The notes: generated by a model from the letters alone, not told the origin. A DNA stretch of 64,000 bases from Chryseobacterium taeanense (GCF_900099685.1 NZ_FNDW01000001.1:62001-126000), one strand, 5' to 3'. Counted from the stretch's first letter, positions 1-9,700 are shown. Program-made: numbers and translations.

Positions 1-435
1 ATACTGTATGATTTTTTCCCTGATGATATTGGTCTGAACATTACCAATCCACAACATTCGTTTATAATCATAGGGCTGTTTGGCTGCTTCAGAAATTTCT
101 GAGACTGTGTTTCCAAAATTCGTGATACCTGCCTGTTTCCAGTGGTCGAAAATGAAATCAGGAAAAACAAAATCAAGATCTTCCTTTCTTTCGCAGCAAT
201 AATAAAAATCACCTTTTACAGGTTTTTTTACAGGAAAATCGCCTGTATGCAGGCTGAAAATAATTTCTTTTTCCGGAACTCCCATTGCAATCGCATCCAG
301 AATCTGCTTCAGAGAAGATTCTGCCCTTGTCTGGAAAGAATTATGATTTTCTGCAAGTGCAATCTGCCCGTTCCGTATCGTTATATTTAATAATTCTTTT
401 ACCTGTTCTTGTGTTTTCTTTTTTTTAAACCACAT
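1..435 (-). CDS. Partial GT90-like (CAP10-type) glycosyltransferase, N-terminal part
   Basis: An open frame runs from an ATG at 435 leftwards off the window edge (145 codons seen, no stop), so the C-terminal part is missing. The start MWFKKKKTQEQ is basic; a later stretch reads FDHWKQAGI and PYDYKRMLWIGN, which resembles lipopolysaccharide-modifying family 90 glycosyltransferases of Bacteroidota. The ATG lies one base beyond the stop of glf (437), so it is the last visible gene of the glycosyltransferase operon that starts near 6.5 kb. Likely role (inference): transfer of a sugar onto a cell-surface polysaccharide or lipid. The catalytic half is not visible, so the family call is moderate only. 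Confidence 0.6.
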   Translation of the reverse strand, partial: MWFKKKKTQEQVKELLNITIRNGQIALAENHNSFQTRAESSLKQILDAIAMGVPEKEIIFSLHTGDFPVKKPVKGDFYYCCERKEDLDFVFPDFIFDHWKQAGITNFGNTVSEISEAAKQPYDYKRMLWIGNVQTNIIREKIIQY

Positions 436-436
436 C

Positions 437-1537
437 TTACACGAATTTTTTAGCAATTTCCAGTGCTTCTGCAATTACATGGTGCATATCCATATAGCGG
501 TAAGTTGCGAGCCTTCCAATGAATGTAATATTAGAAAGTTTATCTTTTTCTGATATATATTTTTCAAGCATTTCCATATCTCCCTGAAGCCTTTTTGGAT
601 AGTATGGTATGTCTGTCTCTTCTGTTTCTTTACTGAATTCTTTAAAATAAATTGTTTTTTCATGCTCCTCCCAAGGTGTAAAATGTTTATGCTCATGAAC
701 CCTCGTATAAGGAATTTCCTGGTCGGCATAATTGATTACAGCATTTCCCTGATGATCTCCTTTGGCGGTAAACTTTTCGAAAAATACTGTTCTGTAGCCT
801 AATCTCCCATATTTATAGTCAAAATAGGCATCAATAGGACCAGAATAGAAAACATGGTCGTATTCGGAAAAATTAATTTCCTGTGCGGAAAGTTTTTTGT
901 TCAGACTGACACTAATATTGGGGTGGTCAAGCATTTTTTCAAAAATCTCGGTATATCCATTTCTGGGAATTCCCTGAAGTGGCATGGCATAATAATTATC
1001 ATTATAATTAAATCGTACCGGAAGCCTTTTGAGAATACTGGCCGGAAGTTCCGTCGGTTCGCAACCCCACTGTTTCTTTGTATATCCGTAGAAAAAAGCT
1101 TTGTACAGATCTTTGCCGACAAATTTTAGCGCCTGCTCTTCAAAATTTTTAGGAATGTCTATGGAGGTATCACTTAAAGAAGTAATAAACTCTTTTGCTT
1201 CTTTTGGTGAAAAGTCTTTTTGAAAAAACTGATTGATGGTATGAAGATTAACAGGCAGTGAATACACCTGTTTTTGGTATACCGATTTTACACGGTTGAT
1301 AAAAGGAACCATTTCACAGAACTGCTGTATATAGTTCCATACTTCAATATTGTCGGTATTAAATATGTGAGGCCCGTATTTGTGTATAGTAATTCCTGTT
1401 TCTGCGTCCTTTTCTGTATAGCAGTTGCCTCCGATGTGACTTCTTTCTTCCACAACGTGAACGATATTATTTTTGCTTAGCTGTTCTGCTAAAACACTTC
1501 CTGAAAAACCGCTTCCTATGATTAAATATTTTTTCAT
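437..1537 (-). CDS. glf: UDP-galactopyranose mutase
   Basis: Flavoenzyme that interconverts UDP-galactopyranose and UDP-galactofuranose, supplying Galf for surface glycans. The 366 residues match the family's usual length. An N-terminal FAD-binding Rossmann motif GSGFSGS (8-14) is followed by EERSHIGGNCY, the IHKYGPHIF segment, and the YTKKQWG stretch, all typical of Glf. It sits among glycosyltransferase genes of one minus-strand operon, 23 bases downstream of the next gene's stop, which suggests that at least one neighbour uses UDP-Galf. No sign of truncation. The family assignment is strong; which glycan receives Galf cannot be read from the sequence. Confidence 0.96.
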   Translation of the reverse strand: MKKYLIIGSGFSGSVLAEQLSKNNIVHVVEERSHIGGNCYTEKDAETGITIHKYGPHIFNTDNIEVWNYIQQFCEMVPFINRVKSVYQKQVYSLPVNLHTINQFFQKDFSPKEAKEFITSLSDTSIDIPKNFEEQALKFVGKDLYKAFFYGYTKKQWGCEPTELPASILKRLPVRFNYNDNYYAMPLQGIPRNGYTEIFEKMLDHPNISVSLNKKLSAQEINFSEYDHVFYSGPIDAYFDYKYGRLGYRTVFFEKFTAKGDHQGNAVINYADQEIPYTRVHEHKHFTPWEEHEKTIYFKEFSKETEETDIPYYPKRLQGDMEMLEKYISEKDKLSNITFIGRLATYRYMDMHHVIAEALEIAKKFV

Positions 1538-1560
1538 GAATTAATGTTTGCTACTGTTTT

Positions 1561-2547
1561 TTAGCCTTTGATAATTTTTTGGATCCAGCTGCTGAAGCCA
1601 TATTTTTTTACAATTTCTTTGGGTAGATCATGATAAGGCTTTTTTATAAACGCATCAATATTCTTATAATTACCATTTTCAACGACAAAGATATTGTCCG
1701 GATGGTAAAAGTCATAATTTTTTACCATGATATTATCGGTAATTACTTTTTTTCTGTAATATAATCCTTCAAAAAATCTTATGGAAAGCCCATTGTGCAA
1801 AGGATCAACAAAATCAAGGAGGATGTCGGAATTTTTTACTTTTTCAAGATTGTCTTCAAATGTGATCCTGTCCTTAATATAAGTGATTTTTGGATTTTTT
1901 TTCTCAGGTTCCTTGAAATACTGAATGAATATTGAAAGATCTACATTGAAATCGGAAACCTTATCAATAAATGTGTCAATTTTTTCTTCCCTGCTTTTCC
2001 AATATAGTCCTACAAAATAAAGCCTCGGATTTTCTGTATTATACTCTTTATAGTAAGGAGGAAGATGATCAAAATAGAAATTGGTAACAGGTTTTATATT
2101 CTCCTGATTTTCTAACTTTTCAAAGCAAAAAAAAGTGTCAAAAAGATCAAAATACTTTTTAACTTCCGGAAATTTTTCAATCCCATCCCATTGATAGGCA
2201 ATTAGTTTTGGAGTTTTGGTTTTCAGTTTTTTTATGAATGAAACCGGGAAATTATCCGGGCGTATCACAAGAATATAATCGAGCTGGCCTTCTATGGCAG
2301 AAAGATTACGCTCAAGCTCTTCCAGGAAATGACGTTTGATGAGGTTTTGTTTATATTCTTTATTTCTGAAGATATTTTTAACAAAAAAATTCTTAATACT
2401 TTCCAGACCTTTATACCTGAATTTCGAAACTTTATCTGTAAGGAGAAAAGGTTCAAAGCCTATATTTTTCAGATTATCCAGGAAAAGTTGTGGAAAATCC
2501 GAATAATCAGGCATCACAAGAAGAATTTTTTCTTTATTCATCATCAT
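1561..2547 (-). CDS. GT-B-like glycosyltransferase (paralogue of the gene at 4778-5767)
   Basis: A 328-residue protein with no signal peptide or membrane segment. The C-terminal half (LSIRFFEGLYYRKKVITD, then KNYDFYHPDNIFVV) resembles the nucleotide-sugar-binding half of GT-B enzymes of the CgeB/Glyco_trans_1_2 type, where the FEG/FEA motif lies near the donor site. It shares this arrangement, and the ILVxxPDxF segment near residue 93, with the protein at 4778-5767, so the two are duplicates within one operon. The ATG at 2547 lies 4 bases from the stop of the upstream GT2 gene. Likely a sugar transferase in cell-surface polysaccharide synthesis; donor and acceptor are unknown. Confidence 0.75.
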   Translation of the reverse strand: MMMNKEKILLVMPDYSDFPQLFLDNLKNIGFEPFLLTDKVSKFRYKGLESIKNFFVKNIFRNKEYKQNLIKRHFLEELERNLSAIEGQLDYILVIRPDNFPVSFIKKLKTKTPKLIAYQWDGIEKFPEVKKYFDLFDTFFCFEKLENQENIKPVTNFYFDHLPPYYKEYNTENPRLYFVGLYWKSREEKIDTFIDKVSDFNVDLSIFIQYFKEPEKKNPKITYIKDRITFEDNLEKVKNSDILLDFVDPLHNGLSIRFFEGLYYRKKVITDNIMVKNYDFYHPDNIFVVENGNYKNIDAFIKKPYHDLPKEIVKKYGFSSWIQKIIKG

Positions 2548-2551
2548 TTAT

Positions 2552-3583
2552 TTAGGAATTAAAAAGACGGAATAATATAATTTTAAAATGCTTCCTCAGA
2601 CTGTTGACGGGACGATTGAAATATTCTTTTTTTATAGCATCACTGCTTTTCAGGCTTATGCTATTAAGGTATTTAAAGTAGGTCTTATCAATGTTTTTCA
2701 AATTAATACGATCACTAAATGCAGGGTTTACTTCTTTAAAAGTTTTTTCCATTTCCAACACCGCTTCTTTGGAATAATTAGAATCATACTTAAAATTTCC
2801 GATAATAATTTTCTTAAGATAAGCAATGTAATATGCGTTAATATTCCTGTCAGGATACTTCAGATAATAACTATGATAAATGGTTTTAATAACGCTTAAA
2901 TATCCTAAAAGATTTTTATCGCTTTTCTTTTTGGTGATCGACTGTGCATTATCTATGGTGTAGAGGTAAGTGGTTTCCGGGATGAAAACTACATTTCTAG
3001 CTCTGAACATGGTTTCGAAAAACCACAACTCATCTTCATGATAAATTCCGCTAAAAAATTTCAGGTTATTTTCTGTTATAAATGATCTCTTATAAAGTTT
3101 ATTCTGAGCAATCGGGCTTAAACCTTCTGTAATATTTTTTAAAAGAACTTCAGAATGGTTGTTGGAAATTATCTGCTGTTTGCCGGGATGCGGTAAAAAT
3201 GAAATGTTTTCTTTCTTGTCCCATGCATAAGTTGCTGTTCTCCCGATAATAATATCTTCTTTTCCGGTATAAGCGGAAATAAGAGTTTCTATAGCTTTAG
3301 GAGGAAGAAGATCGTCGCTGTCACAGAAAAAAATAAAATCACCTTTAGATTTTTCTATTCCTAAATTTCTGGTGTCTGAAAGTCCTTTGTTCTCCTGATC
3401 GTAAATTTGAAATCTTTCGTCTGAAAAGGTTTTAATGATGTTCAGGGTATTATCCGTGCTTCCATCATTGATTAAAATACACTGAATGTTTTTATAAGTC
3501 TGATTCTGAATGCTTATAAGAACATCTGCTATGTAATGTGAAGCGTTGTAACATGGCACAATAATGCTTACCAAAAGACTCAT
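2552..3583 (-). CDS. Family 2 glycosyltransferase
   Basis: Cytoplasmic GT-A enzyme of 343 residues. The start VSIIVPCYNASH (5-16) is the classic GT2 opening; NDGST (39-43) contacts the nucleotide; DSDD (88-91) is the metal-binding DXD equivalent; and HEDELWFFETMF, near residue 190, carries the ED catalytic-base region. It lies 1 base from the stop of the preceding GT-B gene (3585), in the seven-gene polysaccharide operon. The last 120 residues are not conserved in any way I recognise and probably set acceptor specificity. Expected to add one sugar to a lipid-linked or LPS glycan; donor unknown. Confidence 0.9.
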   Translation of the reverse strand: MSLLVSIIVPCYNASHYIADVLISIQNQTYKNIQCILINDGSTDNTLNIIKTFSDERFQIYDQENKGLSDTRNLGIEKSKGDFIFFCDSDDLLPPKAIETLISAYTGKEDIIIGRTATYAWDKKENISFLPHPGKQQIISNNHSEVLLKNITEGLSPIAQNKLYKRSFITENNLKFFSGIYHEDELWFFETMFRARNVVFIPETTYLYTIDNAQSITKKKSDKNLLGYLSVIKTIYHSYYLKYPDRNINAYYIAYLKKIIIGNFKYDSNYSKEAVLEMEKTFKEVNPAFSDRINLKNIDKTYFKYLNSISLKSSDAIKKEYFNRPVNSLRKHFKIILFRLFNS

Positions 3584-3584
3584 C

Positions 3585-4775
3585 CTAATTAATTTTTTTC
3601 AGGGTTTCACTTACTGCCGCAACTGAAAACGGTTTCAAACTGTCAACTGAATGTTCACGAAGTGTATTCCACAGATCTTCATCGTTATTCAGGTGTATAA
3701 TTGCTTTTGCAAAGGATTTTTCATCATTGGCTATCAGAACATTTTTTTCATTGACAAGCTGCATGCCTTCCGCTCCGATATCTGTTGTGACTACGGGTAG
3801 GAAATATTCGAATGCCTGGCCGATCTTCCCTTTTACACCTGCACCAAATCGTAATGGAGCTACCATTATTTTTGATTTCATAAAATGATCTTCAATACTT
3901 TCTACAAACCCCAGAAATTTAAATTTAGGGTAAAGTTTAAGGTCAAGTTTGTCGGCTACATTTCCGAGAATGCTCACCTCAAGTTCCGGATTTACATTCC
4001 ATACAAGAGGCATTATTTTATCATATAAAAACTTTACGGCATCAATATTAGGCTCATGAATGGAACCGATGAAAATGATTCCTTTACTTGCCGCAAAATC
4101 ATTTCTTTCAGAAATATCAATTTTAGGATAATGGATGTTGGAAATAGTAATAATCTTATTTTTATCTGCGTACTGGCTCATAATCTCCTTTTCCTTATCA
4201 GAAATCGCAATGATATAATCAAGTTGAGGTGCAACAACTGTTTCCAGACGGAAAAAATGCTTATATTTTTTCTTTAATGAAATACGATTCGGTTCTATTT
4301 CAATAGCTCTTTTATATCGTAAAAAATGAATATCCACCATATCGTACATGAATTTCGCATGCGGTAAAATCGTTTTCATTTTTTTATAGAATAAATTGAG
4401 TGCAAGTGGACCGTTGAACCAAATAAAATCAATTTTTTTTAAGGAAATAAGAAAATCATAAATATTTTTGAATTTTACATTTTCTACAAATACGATAATA
4501 TGATGTTGCTGATAGAATTTTACATACAAATCATCTTCAAACATATGAGGAGCAAACAGAATACAGTTATAGCCTAAGTTTTTATATATTAAAATAATCT
4601 CCTTAAGTCGGTTGGATCCTGAATCTTTATCATGGGTGGGAAAATCTCGGGATGTAAATAAAATAGTTTTTTTTGAAGGATCAAGAAATTTTATATTGAT
4701 AATTTCTTGCGTATTAAGGGTTTTTAGTTTTTCTTTTCTTCTGAAGTGTTTTTTTATTCTCTTTATAATTCCCAT
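3585..4775 (-). CDS. Family 4 (GT-B) glycosyltransferase
   Basis: A 396-residue GT-B glycosyltransferase. The N-terminus is strongly basic (KRIKKHFRRKEK), consistent with membrane-surface association. The first Rossmann half holds FTSRDFPTHDKDSGSNR; the second half reads IGSIHEPNIDAV, VSILGNV, then VAPLRFGAGVKGKIGQAFEY and VVTTDIGAEGM, the typical GT4 donor-binding series with the glutamate of the AFEY turn. It follows the next gene (stop 4778) by 2 bases. Likely function: sugar transfer in polysaccharide or O-antigen assembly. The family is clear; the linkage is unknown. Confidence 0.9.
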   Translation of the reverse strand: MGIIKRIKKHFRRKEKLKTLNTQEIINIKFLDPSKKTILFTSRDFPTHDKDSGSNRLKEIILIYKNLGYNCILFAPHMFEDDLYVKFYQQHHIIVFVENVKFKNIYDFLISLKKIDFIWFNGPLALNLFYKKMKTILPHAKFMYDMVDIHFLRYKRAIEIEPNRISLKKKYKHFFRLETVVAPQLDYIIAISDKEKEIMSQYADKNKIITISNIHYPKIDISERNDFAASKGIIFIGSIHEPNIDAVKFLYDKIMPLVWNVNPELEVSILGNVADKLDLKLYPKFKFLGFVESIEDHFMKSKIMVAPLRFGAGVKGKIGQAFEYFLPVVTTDIGAEGMQLVNEKNVLIANDEKSFAKAIIHLNNDEDLWNTLREHSVDSLKPFSVAAVSETLKKIN

Positions 4776-4777
4776 TA

Positions 4778-5767
4778 CTAAGTTTTTTTATTAAGCCCGA
4801 AAACTTTGTTCGTCCAATGCTCCAAAGTGTATTTATAATAAATCTCTTCAGGAACTTTTTCGTAGGGTGACTCAAAAAAAGATTTATCGAGATTGCTACA
4901 TGTTTCGTTTAATACCAGAATATTCTGAGGGTTGTAAAAATCATAACTTTTAATAGACTCATTATCAGTAATGATTTTCTTCTTCAGGGCCATCGCTTCA
5001 AAAACCCTGAAGCTTAGACCGTACTGGTTTTCACGTGTAAGATCAAGCAAAGCTCGGGAATTTTTATAATATTCGGGAAGTTTTTTATGGTCTATTTTTT
5101 TTATGCTGAAAATAATATGCAGATTTTCGGGAATTTTAATAAAAGCATTTCTCAATTGATGTTTCCAGCCCTTTTTTCCAATAACAATGATCTGAAATTT
5201 TAATTGTAGCTCGAGCAGCCTTTTGGTAAGAAGTTTAATGAATTCCACCCTTTTATTATCATAAGAAGTGATGTAGAATAAGTCCATTTCTGGTGTGGCG
5301 TTTTCACTTCGGCAATTGGGCATATAAATATAATTGGTTAGCTTTTCAAAACCATATTTTTGTATATCGGCAATATCAAATGAAAAAATTTTGTCAAAAA
5401 GATTAATCTTTTCCTTGTCAACCGGAACTCTGTCCAGGCTATCATAAAGATAGGTGATGAGCCGGTCGGTATATTTTCTGATTTCCTGAAGTGTAGAAAG
5501 ATCAAACGTATCGGGATTCATTACCAGAATCTGATCCTGATGTCCCAGCTGTGCAAGAGAATCTGTAACAAATCTCTGCCTTTTCTCCGTTTTCAGATTT
5601 TTATTGAGAAAGATTTTACTCACAGCGTTAGTCGCCCTTTCACTAAAATTAGAATGTGTAACATCTCCTATTTTAATGTGGTGGGCATCTATGTTTTTAG
5701 AACGCAGATTTTCAACGATATATTGATCGTATCCCCAGAAATCGAAACTAATTACACAAATTTTCAT
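4778..5767 (-). CDS. GT-B-like glycosyltransferase (paralogue of the gene at 1561-2547)
   Basis: A 329-residue protein that begins MKICVISFDFWGYDQ and ends with LSFRVFEAMALKKKIITD followed by KSYDFYNPQNILVL. This ending aligns residue by residue with the protein at 1561-2547 (LSIRFFEGLYYRKKVITD, KNYDFYHPDNIFVV). Its middle segment ILVMNPDTFDLS likewise matches ILVIRPDNF there. Both look like GT-B enzymes of the CgeB/Glyco_trans_1_2 type. The pair is separated by two unrelated glycosyltransferase genes, so an old duplication with divergence, perhaps to different acceptors, is inferred. The start is 5 bases from the stop of the upstream gene. Confidence 0.75.
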   Translation of the reverse strand: MKICVISFDFWGYDQYIVENLRSKNIDAHHIKIGDVTHSNFSERATNAVSKIFLNKNLKTEKRQRFVTDSLAQLGHQDQILVMNPDTFDLSTLQEIRKYTDRLITYLYDSLDRVPVDKEKINLFDKIFSFDIADIQKYGFEKLTNYIYMPNCRSENATPEMDLFYITSYDNKRVEFIKLLTKRLLELQLKFQIIVIGKKGWKHQLRNAFIKIPENLHIIFSIKKIDHKKLPEYYKNSRALLDLTRENQYGLSFRVFEAMALKKKIITDNESIKSYDFYNPQNILVLNETCSNLDKSFFESPYEKVPEEIYYKYTLEHWTNKVFGLNKKT

Positions 5768-5772
5768 CCAGT

Positions 5773-6519
5773 TTATTTCTGCTCCTTTTTTAATGATTCG
5801 TATGTCTCAAAAACACTTAATGATTGTAGATAAGAGAGCTGATAGCCTTCTTTTCCATCAAGAATACCTAAACGCAAAATGTATGCCTTAAAAAATTTGA
5901 AAGCTGTTTTTGAGTACTGAATTATAAGACTGTATTTTTTTCCTTTGGCCGCAAGTTCCTGACCTTTTAGCGCTCCATAATGGATCATTTTTTTTTTATA
6001 AGACTCATAATCACTAACGGAAAAGTGCAGAAGTTTATTTTTTAATTCGCCGATAGTTCCGTTGACTTCGAGCGTTTCGTGAACTTTTCTTCCTGCGATA
6101 TATCTCGCTTTAGATTTTCTGAAAAGCCTGAAGTTCTTGTCGGTTTGCGTCCCTGAATAATTGATGGGTTTGTCTGCAAAATAAAATTTCCTGTAGAAAT
6201 AATACGCGTCTTTTTGTGTTGGTTTTTGTAATTCTTCTATGATTTCTTTTCTCAACGCCGCAGTTATTCTCTCATCGCCGTCAAGAAATAAAACCCAGTC
6301 GTTCGTGGCAGCATCAAGTGCCAGGTTCCGTTGTTTTGTAAAATCTTCAAATGTATTTTGAATGATTTTTACTTTCGGAAATTGTTCTGCGATTTCTACC
6401 GTTTTATCTGTGCTGAATGAATCTACAATAATGATTTCATCACAAAAATCAAAACATTCAAGAACTTCCCTGATGTTTTTTTCTTCATTGTATGTTATGA
6501 TTAAGCCACTTATCTTCAT
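5773..6519 (-). CDS. Family 2 glycosyltransferase, WaaE/KdtX-like
   Basis: First gene of the glycosyltransferase operon. The 248 residues open with GLIITYNEEKNIREVL, followed by DSFSTDKT (33-40) and FLDGDERI with DGD at 80-82; the later segment GTQTDKNFRLFRKSKARY and KVHETLEV is characteristic of the short GT2 family that includes the LPS core beta-1,4-glucosyltransferase WaaE. In Bacteroidota this family is usually annotated simply as glycosyltransferase family 2, so the substrate remains open. A strong promoter (-33 TTTG, 21-base spacer, TATCTTTG) lies 36 bases upstream of the ATG, and all six downstream genes follow with gaps of at most 23 bases. Confidence 0.88.
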   Translation of the reverse strand: MKISGLIITYNEEKNIREVLECFDFCDEIIIVDSFSTDKTVEIAEQFPKVKIIQNTFEDFTKQRNLALDAATNDWVLFLDGDERITAALRKEIIEELQKPTQKDAYYFYRKFYFADKPINYSGTQTDKNFRLFRKSKARYIAGRKVHETLEVNGTIGELKNKLLHFSVSDYESYKKKMIHYGALKGQELAAKGKKYSLIIQYSKTAFKFFKAYILRLGILDGKEGYQLSYLQSLSVFETYESLKKEQK

Positions 6520-6554
6520 CAGCTTTATTGATAATATAATTATAAATTTATCTT

Positions 6555-6587
6555 CAAAGATAAGTTTAATTTAAATTTTTTTACAAA
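6555..6587 (-). promoter_or_regulatory. Promoter of the glycosyltransferase operon
   Basis: Reading leftwards: TTTG at 6587-6584, a 21-base spacer, then TATCTTTG at 6562-6555. This matches the Bacteroidota sigma-ABfr consensus (TTTG, 17-23 bases, TAnnTTTG). No other comparable site lies between the seven closely spaced genes, so it is likely the sole promoter for about 6.5 kb of sequence. Confidence 0.75.
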
Positions 6588-6648
6588 TCTTGGTCTGTTT
6601 ATTCTCAAAATTAAAAAGAATTTTATTTCATGATATTGATTTACAGTT

Positions 6649-6683
6649 AAAAAATAAGGGCATAACTTTTTTCAGTTATACCC
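6649..6683 (-). terminator. Intrinsic terminator after rocD
   Basis: GGGTATAAC and GTTATGCCC (minus strand) form a 9-base stem with one mismatch and an 8-base loop, followed by a T-rich run. It lies 30 bases past the rocD stop. Confidence 0.6.
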
Positions 6684-6713
6684 GATATTTGATTCTGAAA
6701 TTCTATTCCAAAA

Positions 6714-7961
6714 TTATTTGTATTCCAATATGGTTTTCTCAATGATTTTCACACAATCCAATAGTTGTTCTTCAGTAATGACCAATGGTGGAGCCAGTCT
6801 GATGATATTTCCGTGAGTTGGTTTTGCCAAAAGTCCGTTTTCTTTTAGTTTTAAGCAGATATTCCATGCTGTAGAACTGTCGGGCGTGTCGTTGATAAGA
6901 ATAGCATTTAATAAACCTTTTCCTCTTACTTTTGTAATGAGAGTGGTTTTCTCCATTACTTTTTCAATCTCAGCTCTGAATAATTTCCCTAATTCTTCAG
7001 CTCTTTCAGATAGTTTTTCTTCCTCTACAACATCTAGGGCTGCTACTGCCACCGCACAGGCAATAGGATTTCCTCCGAATGTAGAACCGTGTTGTCCCGG
7101 TTTTATGACGTTCATGATTTCATTATTTGCCAAAACCGCTGAAACAGGATACATACCGCCAGATAATGCTTTTCCTAAAATCAAAATGTCAGGCTGTACA
7201 TTTTCGTGATGACAGGCAATCAGTTTTCCTGTTCTTGCAATTCCGGTCTGCACTTCGTCTGCAATGAAAAGAACATTGTGTTTTTTACATAATTCGGAAG
7301 CGCTTTTTAGGAAACCTTCATTAGGAACATAAACTCCAGCTTCTCCTTGAATAGGCTCAACTAAAAATGCTGCAATATTTGCTGCTTCTCTGTTAAGAAC
7401 TTCTTCTAAAGCATCAATGTCATTATACGGAATTTTAATAAAACCAGGTGTGAAAGGTCCGTAGTTTTGATTAGCATCAGGGTCATTAGAGAACGAAACA
7501 ATTGTTGTAGTTCTTCCGTGGAAATTATTTTCGCAGACAATTATTTTCGCAGCGTTTTCAGAAATACCTTTTACCTCATAGCTCCATTTTCTGGCTAATT
7601 TTACTGCTGTTTCCACCGCTTCAGCTCCTGAATTCATGGGTAAAACTTTATCGAAACCGAAAAGGGAAGTAATCTTTTGTTCGTATTCTCCCAGTTTAGA
7701 ATTGTAAAAAGCTCTTGAGGTTAAAGCTAACTTTTTAGCCTGCTCCACTAAAGCATTTACGATTTTTGGATGAGAGTGTCCCTGATTTACTGCAGAATAA
7801 GCAGAAAGGAAATCATAATATTTCTTACCTTCCACATCCCATACAAATACGCCTTCTCCTTTGTCTAAAACTACAGGAAGAGGGTGGTAGTTGTGTGCGC
7901 CGTGCTTGTCTTCAAGCTCAATAAAATATTGTGAATCTTTAACTGTTTCTGCTGTTGACAT
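6714..7961 (-). CDS. rocD: Ornithine--oxo-acid aminotransferase
   Basis: PLP-dependent class III aminotransferase that moves the delta-amino group of ornithine to 2-oxoglutarate, giving glutamate semialdehyde (arginine/ornithine breakdown and proline supply). Seen: [43 protein letters not shown] and the Schiff-base lysine segment [15 protein letters not shown], then [15 protein letters not shown] place the start at MSTAETV (7961), giving 415 residues; the open frame extends to 7991, but that extension is overlapped by the -7 element TACATTTG at 7986-7979, so the upstream ATG would not be transcribed. It is monocistronic: own promoter, and a terminator 30 bases past the stop. Confidence 0.95.
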   Translation of the reverse strand: MSTAETVKDSQYFIELEDKHGAHNYHPLPVVLDKGEGVFVWDVEGKKYYDFLSAYSAVNQGHSHPKIVNALVEQAKKLALTSRAFYNSKLGEYEQKITSLFGFDKVLPMNSGAEAVETAVKLARKWSYEVKGISENAAKIIVCENNFHGRTTTIVSFSNDPDANQNYGPFTPGFIKIPYNDIDALEEVLNREAANIAAFLVEPIQGEAGVYVPNEGFLKSASELCKKHNVLFIADEVQTGIARTGKLIACHHENVQPDILILGKALSGGMYPVSAVLANNEIMNVIKPGQHGSTFGGNPIACAVAVAALDVVEEEKLSERAEELGKLFRAEIEKVMEKTTLITKVRGKGLLNAILINDTPDSSTAWNICLKLKENGLLAKPTHGNIIRLAPPLVITEEQLLDCVKIIEKTILEYK

Positions 7962-7978
7962 AAATTTTAGGTTTTCCA

Positions 7979-7986
7979 CAAATGTA
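7979..7986 (-). promoter_or_regulatory. Promoter -7 element of rocD
   Basis: TACATTTG on the minus strand, 17 bases before the ATG at 7961. No clear TTTG lies at the -33 distance. Its position decides between the two candidate rocD starts. Confidence 0.5.
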
Positions 7987-8181
7987 AACATTATAAATGA
8001 GATCGCTAAACAGAAGCCTCTTGCTGAGAAAGCATTGAATTTAAGAACTTTTAAGCCTATTGGAAAAGTGAATCAGAAAATATTTCCCATTCAAATAATA
8101 GGTTATAGTTATTATATCTTTAAAAAATAAATTTTAATATTTATTAATTTAATGGACTGGTTAATTTTGACAAAGTTTCAT

Positions 8182-8209
8182 AAAAAAAACCGCCCAAAAA
8201 GAGCGGTTT
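8182..8209 (-). terminator. Intrinsic terminator after accC
   Basis: Minus strand AAACCGC, a 9-base loop, GCGGTTT, then a run of T. It lies 23 bases beyond the accC stop and closes the accB-accC unit. Confidence 0.8.
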
Positions 8210-8231
8210 ACAAATTATATATAAAATCATC

Positions 8232-9587
8232 TTAATGATTATCATACTTTCTATCCATTACAAAATCCTCCATGAATTTTGTCGTATAGTTTCCTGAAAG
8301 ATAATCTTCGTTATCCATCAGCTGTCTGTGGAAAGGAATGGTTGTTTTTACACCTTCAATATAAAATTCTTCCAATGCTCTTCTCATTTTTGCAATGGCT
8401 TCTTCACGTGTTTGAGCGGTCGTGATCAGTTTTGCAATCATTGAGTCATAGTTAGAAGGAATTGTGTATCCTGAATAAACGTGTGTGTCAACTCTTACTC
8501 CGTGTCCACCAGGAATATTTAATCCTGTAATTTTCCCCGGAGAAGGTCTGAAATCCATGTAAGGATCTTCTGCATTGATTCTGCATTCGATGGAATGCAA
8601 TTTAGGATAATAATTAATTCCTGAAATTGGTGTTCCGGCAGCTAAAAGAATTTGTTCTCTGATCAAATCATAATCAATAACCTGTTCAGTGATTGGGTGT
8701 TCTACCTGAATTCTTGTGTTCATTTCCATGAAATAGAAATTTCTGTGCTTGTCCACAAGGAATTCGATAGTTCCTACTCCTTCGTATCCGATGAATTCTG
8801 CAGCTTTTACAGCAGCTTCACCCATTTTCTCACGAAGTTCGTCCGTCATAAAAGGAGAAGGAGTTTCTTCAGTCAGTTTCTGGTTTCTTCTCTGTACCGA
8901 ACAGTCTCTTTCTGAAAGATGGCAAGCTTTACCGAATTGGTCACCTGCAACCTGAATTTCGATATGTCTAGGCTCTTCAATCAGTTTTTCCATGTACATA
9001 CCACCGTTTCCGAATGCTGCTACAGCTTCCTGAATTGCAGATTCCCAATGATCTTTAAGGTCTTCAGCTTTCCAAACGGCTCTCATTCCTTTTCCACCAC
9101 CACCGGCAGTTGCTTTAATCATTACAGGATAACCGGTTTCTTCAGCAATCTTTACAGCATGTTCATAAGATTCTATCAAACCGTCTGAACCAGGGACACA
9201 TGGAACGCCGGCAGCTTTCATAGTAGCTTTTGCGTTAGCTTTGTCTCCCATTTTTTCGATCTGCTCTGGAGTAGCACCAATGAACTTAATCCCGTTTTTC
9301 TGGCAGATTCTTGAGAAATTAGCATTTTCAGATAGGAAACCGTATCCCGGGTGAATTGCGTCTGCGTTTGTAATTTCAGCAGCAGCAATAATATTAGGAA
9401 TTTTGAGATATGAGTCTTTACTCATTGCAGGACCGATACAAACTGCTTCATCAGCAAATCTTACATGAAGACTGTCTTTGTCTGCAGTTGAATAAACCGC
9501 AACGGTCTTGATCCCCATTTCTTTACAAGTACGTAAAATACGCATTGCAATTTCGCCACGATTGGCTATTAATATTTTTTTGAACAT
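8232..9587 (-). CDS. accC: Acetyl-CoA carboxylase, biotin carboxylase subunit
   Basis: ATP-grasp enzyme that carboxylates the biotin on AccB, the first step of fatty-acid synthesis. The 451 residues are the family's usual size. Visible motifs: NRGEIAMRI at the N-terminus, the ATP-binding glycine loop [20 protein letters not shown], and the catalytic [12 protein letters not shown]. It follows accB after a 150-base spacer that contains no TAnnTTTG site on the minus strand, so it is probably cotranscribed from the accB promoter; a terminator follows 23 bases after its stop. The spacer holds a 16-base tandem duplication and TCTAA repeats (separate entries). Confidence 0.97.
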   Translation of the reverse strand: MFKKILIANRGEIAMRILRTCKEMGIKTVAVYSTADKDSLHVRFADEAVCIGPAMSKDSYLKIPNIIAAAEITNADAIHPGYGFLSENANFSRICQKNGIKFIGATPEQIEKMGDKANAKATMKAAGVPCVPGSDGLIESYEHAVKIAEETGYPVMIKATAGGGGKGMRAVWKAEDLKDHWESAIQEAVAAFGNGGMYMEKLIEEPRHIEIQVAGDQFGKACHLSERDCSVQRRNQKLTEETPSPFMTDELREKMGEAAVKAAEFIGYEGVGTIEFLVDKHRNFYFMEMNTRIQVEHPITEQVIDYDLIREQILLAAGTPISGINYYPKLHSIECRINAEDPYMDFRPSPGKITGLNIPGGHGVRVDTHVYSGYTIPSNYDSMIAKLITTAQTREEAIAKMRRALEEFYIEGVKTTIPFHRQLMDNEDYLSGNYTTKFMEDFVMDRKYDNH

Positions 9588-9596
9588 CTTCTTAAA

Positions 9597-9628
9597 TTTG
9601 AAAATTAGATAATTTGAAAATTAGATAA
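9597..9628. repeat. Perfect 16-bp tandem duplication in the accB-accC spacer
   Basis: TTTGAAAATTAGATAA occurs twice head to tail (9597-9612 and 9613-9628). It lies 10 bases before the accC start codon, so it is in the leader of the accC reading frame within the accB-accC transcript. Confidence 0.9.
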
Positions 9629-9700
9629 TGCGGTGATGTGATGATGCGAATCGGATAAAATCAAAGCTGGTAAATTCCAGCATCCATCTTCCCGCTTCCA

